Positions 5,286 to 5,823 of a stretch of 5,823 nt of DNA are shown here, piece by piece (positions within the stretch are counted from its first letter, which is position 1; every line of letters begins with the position of its first letter). The stretch covers positions 5,533-11,355 of the forward strand of contig DAEG01000050.1 of NCBI GenBank assembly GCA_002495235.1, written 5' to 3'. The position numbers and the translations under genes are program-made. Under the pieces are notes generated by a model. It did not search any database. It had not been told where the DNA came from and saw only the letters and a list, made by a program, of their open reading frames with translations. This DNA comes from Euryarchaeota archaeon UBA287. Its GTDB lineage: Archaea > Thermoplasmatota > UBA186 > UBA287.

Positions 5286-5823
5286 ATGGTAGCGGTTCCA
5301 ATGACAAGAGCGGCCCAGAAGAAAAAGGTCTGGACCGGGGCAAGAGCGATAGCCGAGGCTGTGAAGATAGCTGACGTGGACGTCATATCCGCCTATCCGA
5401 TAAGGCCGTACACAGGCATAATGAACAGCCTCGCCGACATGATAGCCGGTGGTGATTTCAGGGCTGAGCTGATAGTCGCGGACTCGGAGCACTCCCAGTT
5501 CGAGATCGTGAAGCATGCTTCTGCCGTCGGAGCAAGGACCTTTGCCGGCAGCTCCGGCGTTGGTCTCGCCTTCGGCGCAGAGGCCATAGTGGTCACAGCC
5601 CTCGGACAGCTGCCCGTTGTGGCCGTCGCCGGCTGCAGGGCCCTTGACGACCCGGGCAACTTCGGCATGGAATGGAACGACGTGCTCATGTTCAGAGACG
5701 TCGGATGGCTTGTGTCATGGGCGAAGGATCCGCAGGAGGCACTGGACATGACACTGGTTGCGTACCGCACCGCCGAAGATGGGAGGGTGCTGCTCCCTCA
5801 CTTCATAACGGTGGACGGGGCCG
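5286..5823 (+). CDS. 2-oxoacid:ferredoxin oxidoreductase alpha subunit, oxalate-oxidoreductase-like, 3' end outside window
   Basis: The first 179 residues of the alpha subunit, roughly half of the usual 390 or so, covering most of the domain that shapes the substrate pocket beside thiamine diphosphate. Visible are AYPIRPYT (36-43), DSEHSQFEIVKHASAVGART (65-84) with Glu67 as the probable cofactor-activating glutamate, SSGVGLAFGAEA, and the loop C-R-A-L-D-D-P-G-N-F-G (116-126) followed by WNDVLMFRDVGW. In pyruvate enzymes the first motif is YPITP, its Thr contacting the substrate. Arg40 replaces it, and Arg117, Asp120 and Phe125 fall where, from memory of the Moorella thermoacetica structure, oxalate oxidoreductase has Arg109, Asp112 and Phe117, with Arg31 as the Thr replacement. 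I therefore infer a substrate more acidic than pyruvate, possibly oxalate; routine annotation would say pyruvate or 2-oxoacid:ferredoxin oxidoreductase. ATG at 5286 has a good Shine-Dalgarno site. The beta subunit should follow beyond the window. Confidence 0.85.
   Translation, partial: MVAVPMTRAAQKKKVWTGARAIAEAVKIADVDVISAYPIRPYTGIMNSLADMIAGGDFRAELIVADSEHSQFEIVKHASAVGARTFAGSSGVGLAFGAEAIVVTALGQLPVVAVAGCRALDDPGNFGMEWNDVLMFRDVGWLVSWAKDPQEALDMTLVAYRTAEDGRVLLPHFITVDGA

Noticed and set aside
5393..5770. Minus-strand open frame opposite the alpha gene
   Set aside because: It is antisense to the conserved substrate domain of the alpha subunit; its Ser/Ala-rich product looks like a complementary-strand shadow.
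1..5823. Defence system, CRISPR array or mobile element
   Set aside because: No direct repeat array, transposase, integrase, nuclease or toxin-antitoxin pair is visible; all seven genes belong to metabolic or housekeeping families.

Overview
The window looks like chromosomal DNA of a moderately GC-rich euryarchaeon, probably Thermoplasmata-like. The domain call rests on an archaeal SepF, an archaeal-type tRNA G10 methyltransferase, AT-rich TATA-like boxes at archaeal spacing before starts, very short or absent leaders, GGTGA-type Shine-Dalgarno sites, and heavy use of ATA, AGG and AGA codons. The rank below archaea is inference from general style, not from a marker gene. There are seven protein-coding genes, two cut by the window edges. 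I see no RNA gene, CRISPR array, insertion sequence or phage gene.

Layout. Bases 1-34 are an Alu/7SL-like primate sequence joined to archaeal DNA, most likely a chimeric contig end. On the minus strand, 35-1842 holds a threonine-degradation operon: tdh (threonine 3-dehydrogenase), then kbl (2-amino-3-ketobutyrate CoA ligase), cut by the artefact. It has its own promoter near 1873-1882. A minus-strand HAD phosphatase of SerB-like type (2000-2656) is divergent from a plus-strand tRNA G10 methyltransferase (2707-3633). The two share a 50-bp gap containing one palindromic TATA-like element, and both look leaderless. The methyltransferase runs tail to tail, with a 14-bp overlap, into a minus-strand sepF (3620-3988). 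A second divergent promoter region (3989-4144) separates sepF from a plus-strand operon for a 2-oxoacid:ferredoxin oxidoreductase: a fused gamma-delta subunit (4145-5275), then the alpha subunit (5286 to the window end, incomplete). A beta subunit is expected just downstream.

How the genes work together. Tdh and Kbl together turn threonine and CoA into glycine and acetyl-CoA with one NADH. The oxidoreductase would oxidise a 2-oxoacid and reduce ferredoxin. Its alpha subunit reads YPIRP where pyruvate enzymes read YPITP, and it carries an R-A-L-D-D-P-G-x-F-G loop. With the fused gamma-delta subunit this resembles the oxalate oxidoreductase of Moorella more than classical pyruvate:ferredoxin oxidoreductase. 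That substrate question is the most interesting biology here. The HAD phosphatase, methyltransferase and SepF are housekeeping genes with no evident link to either pathway.
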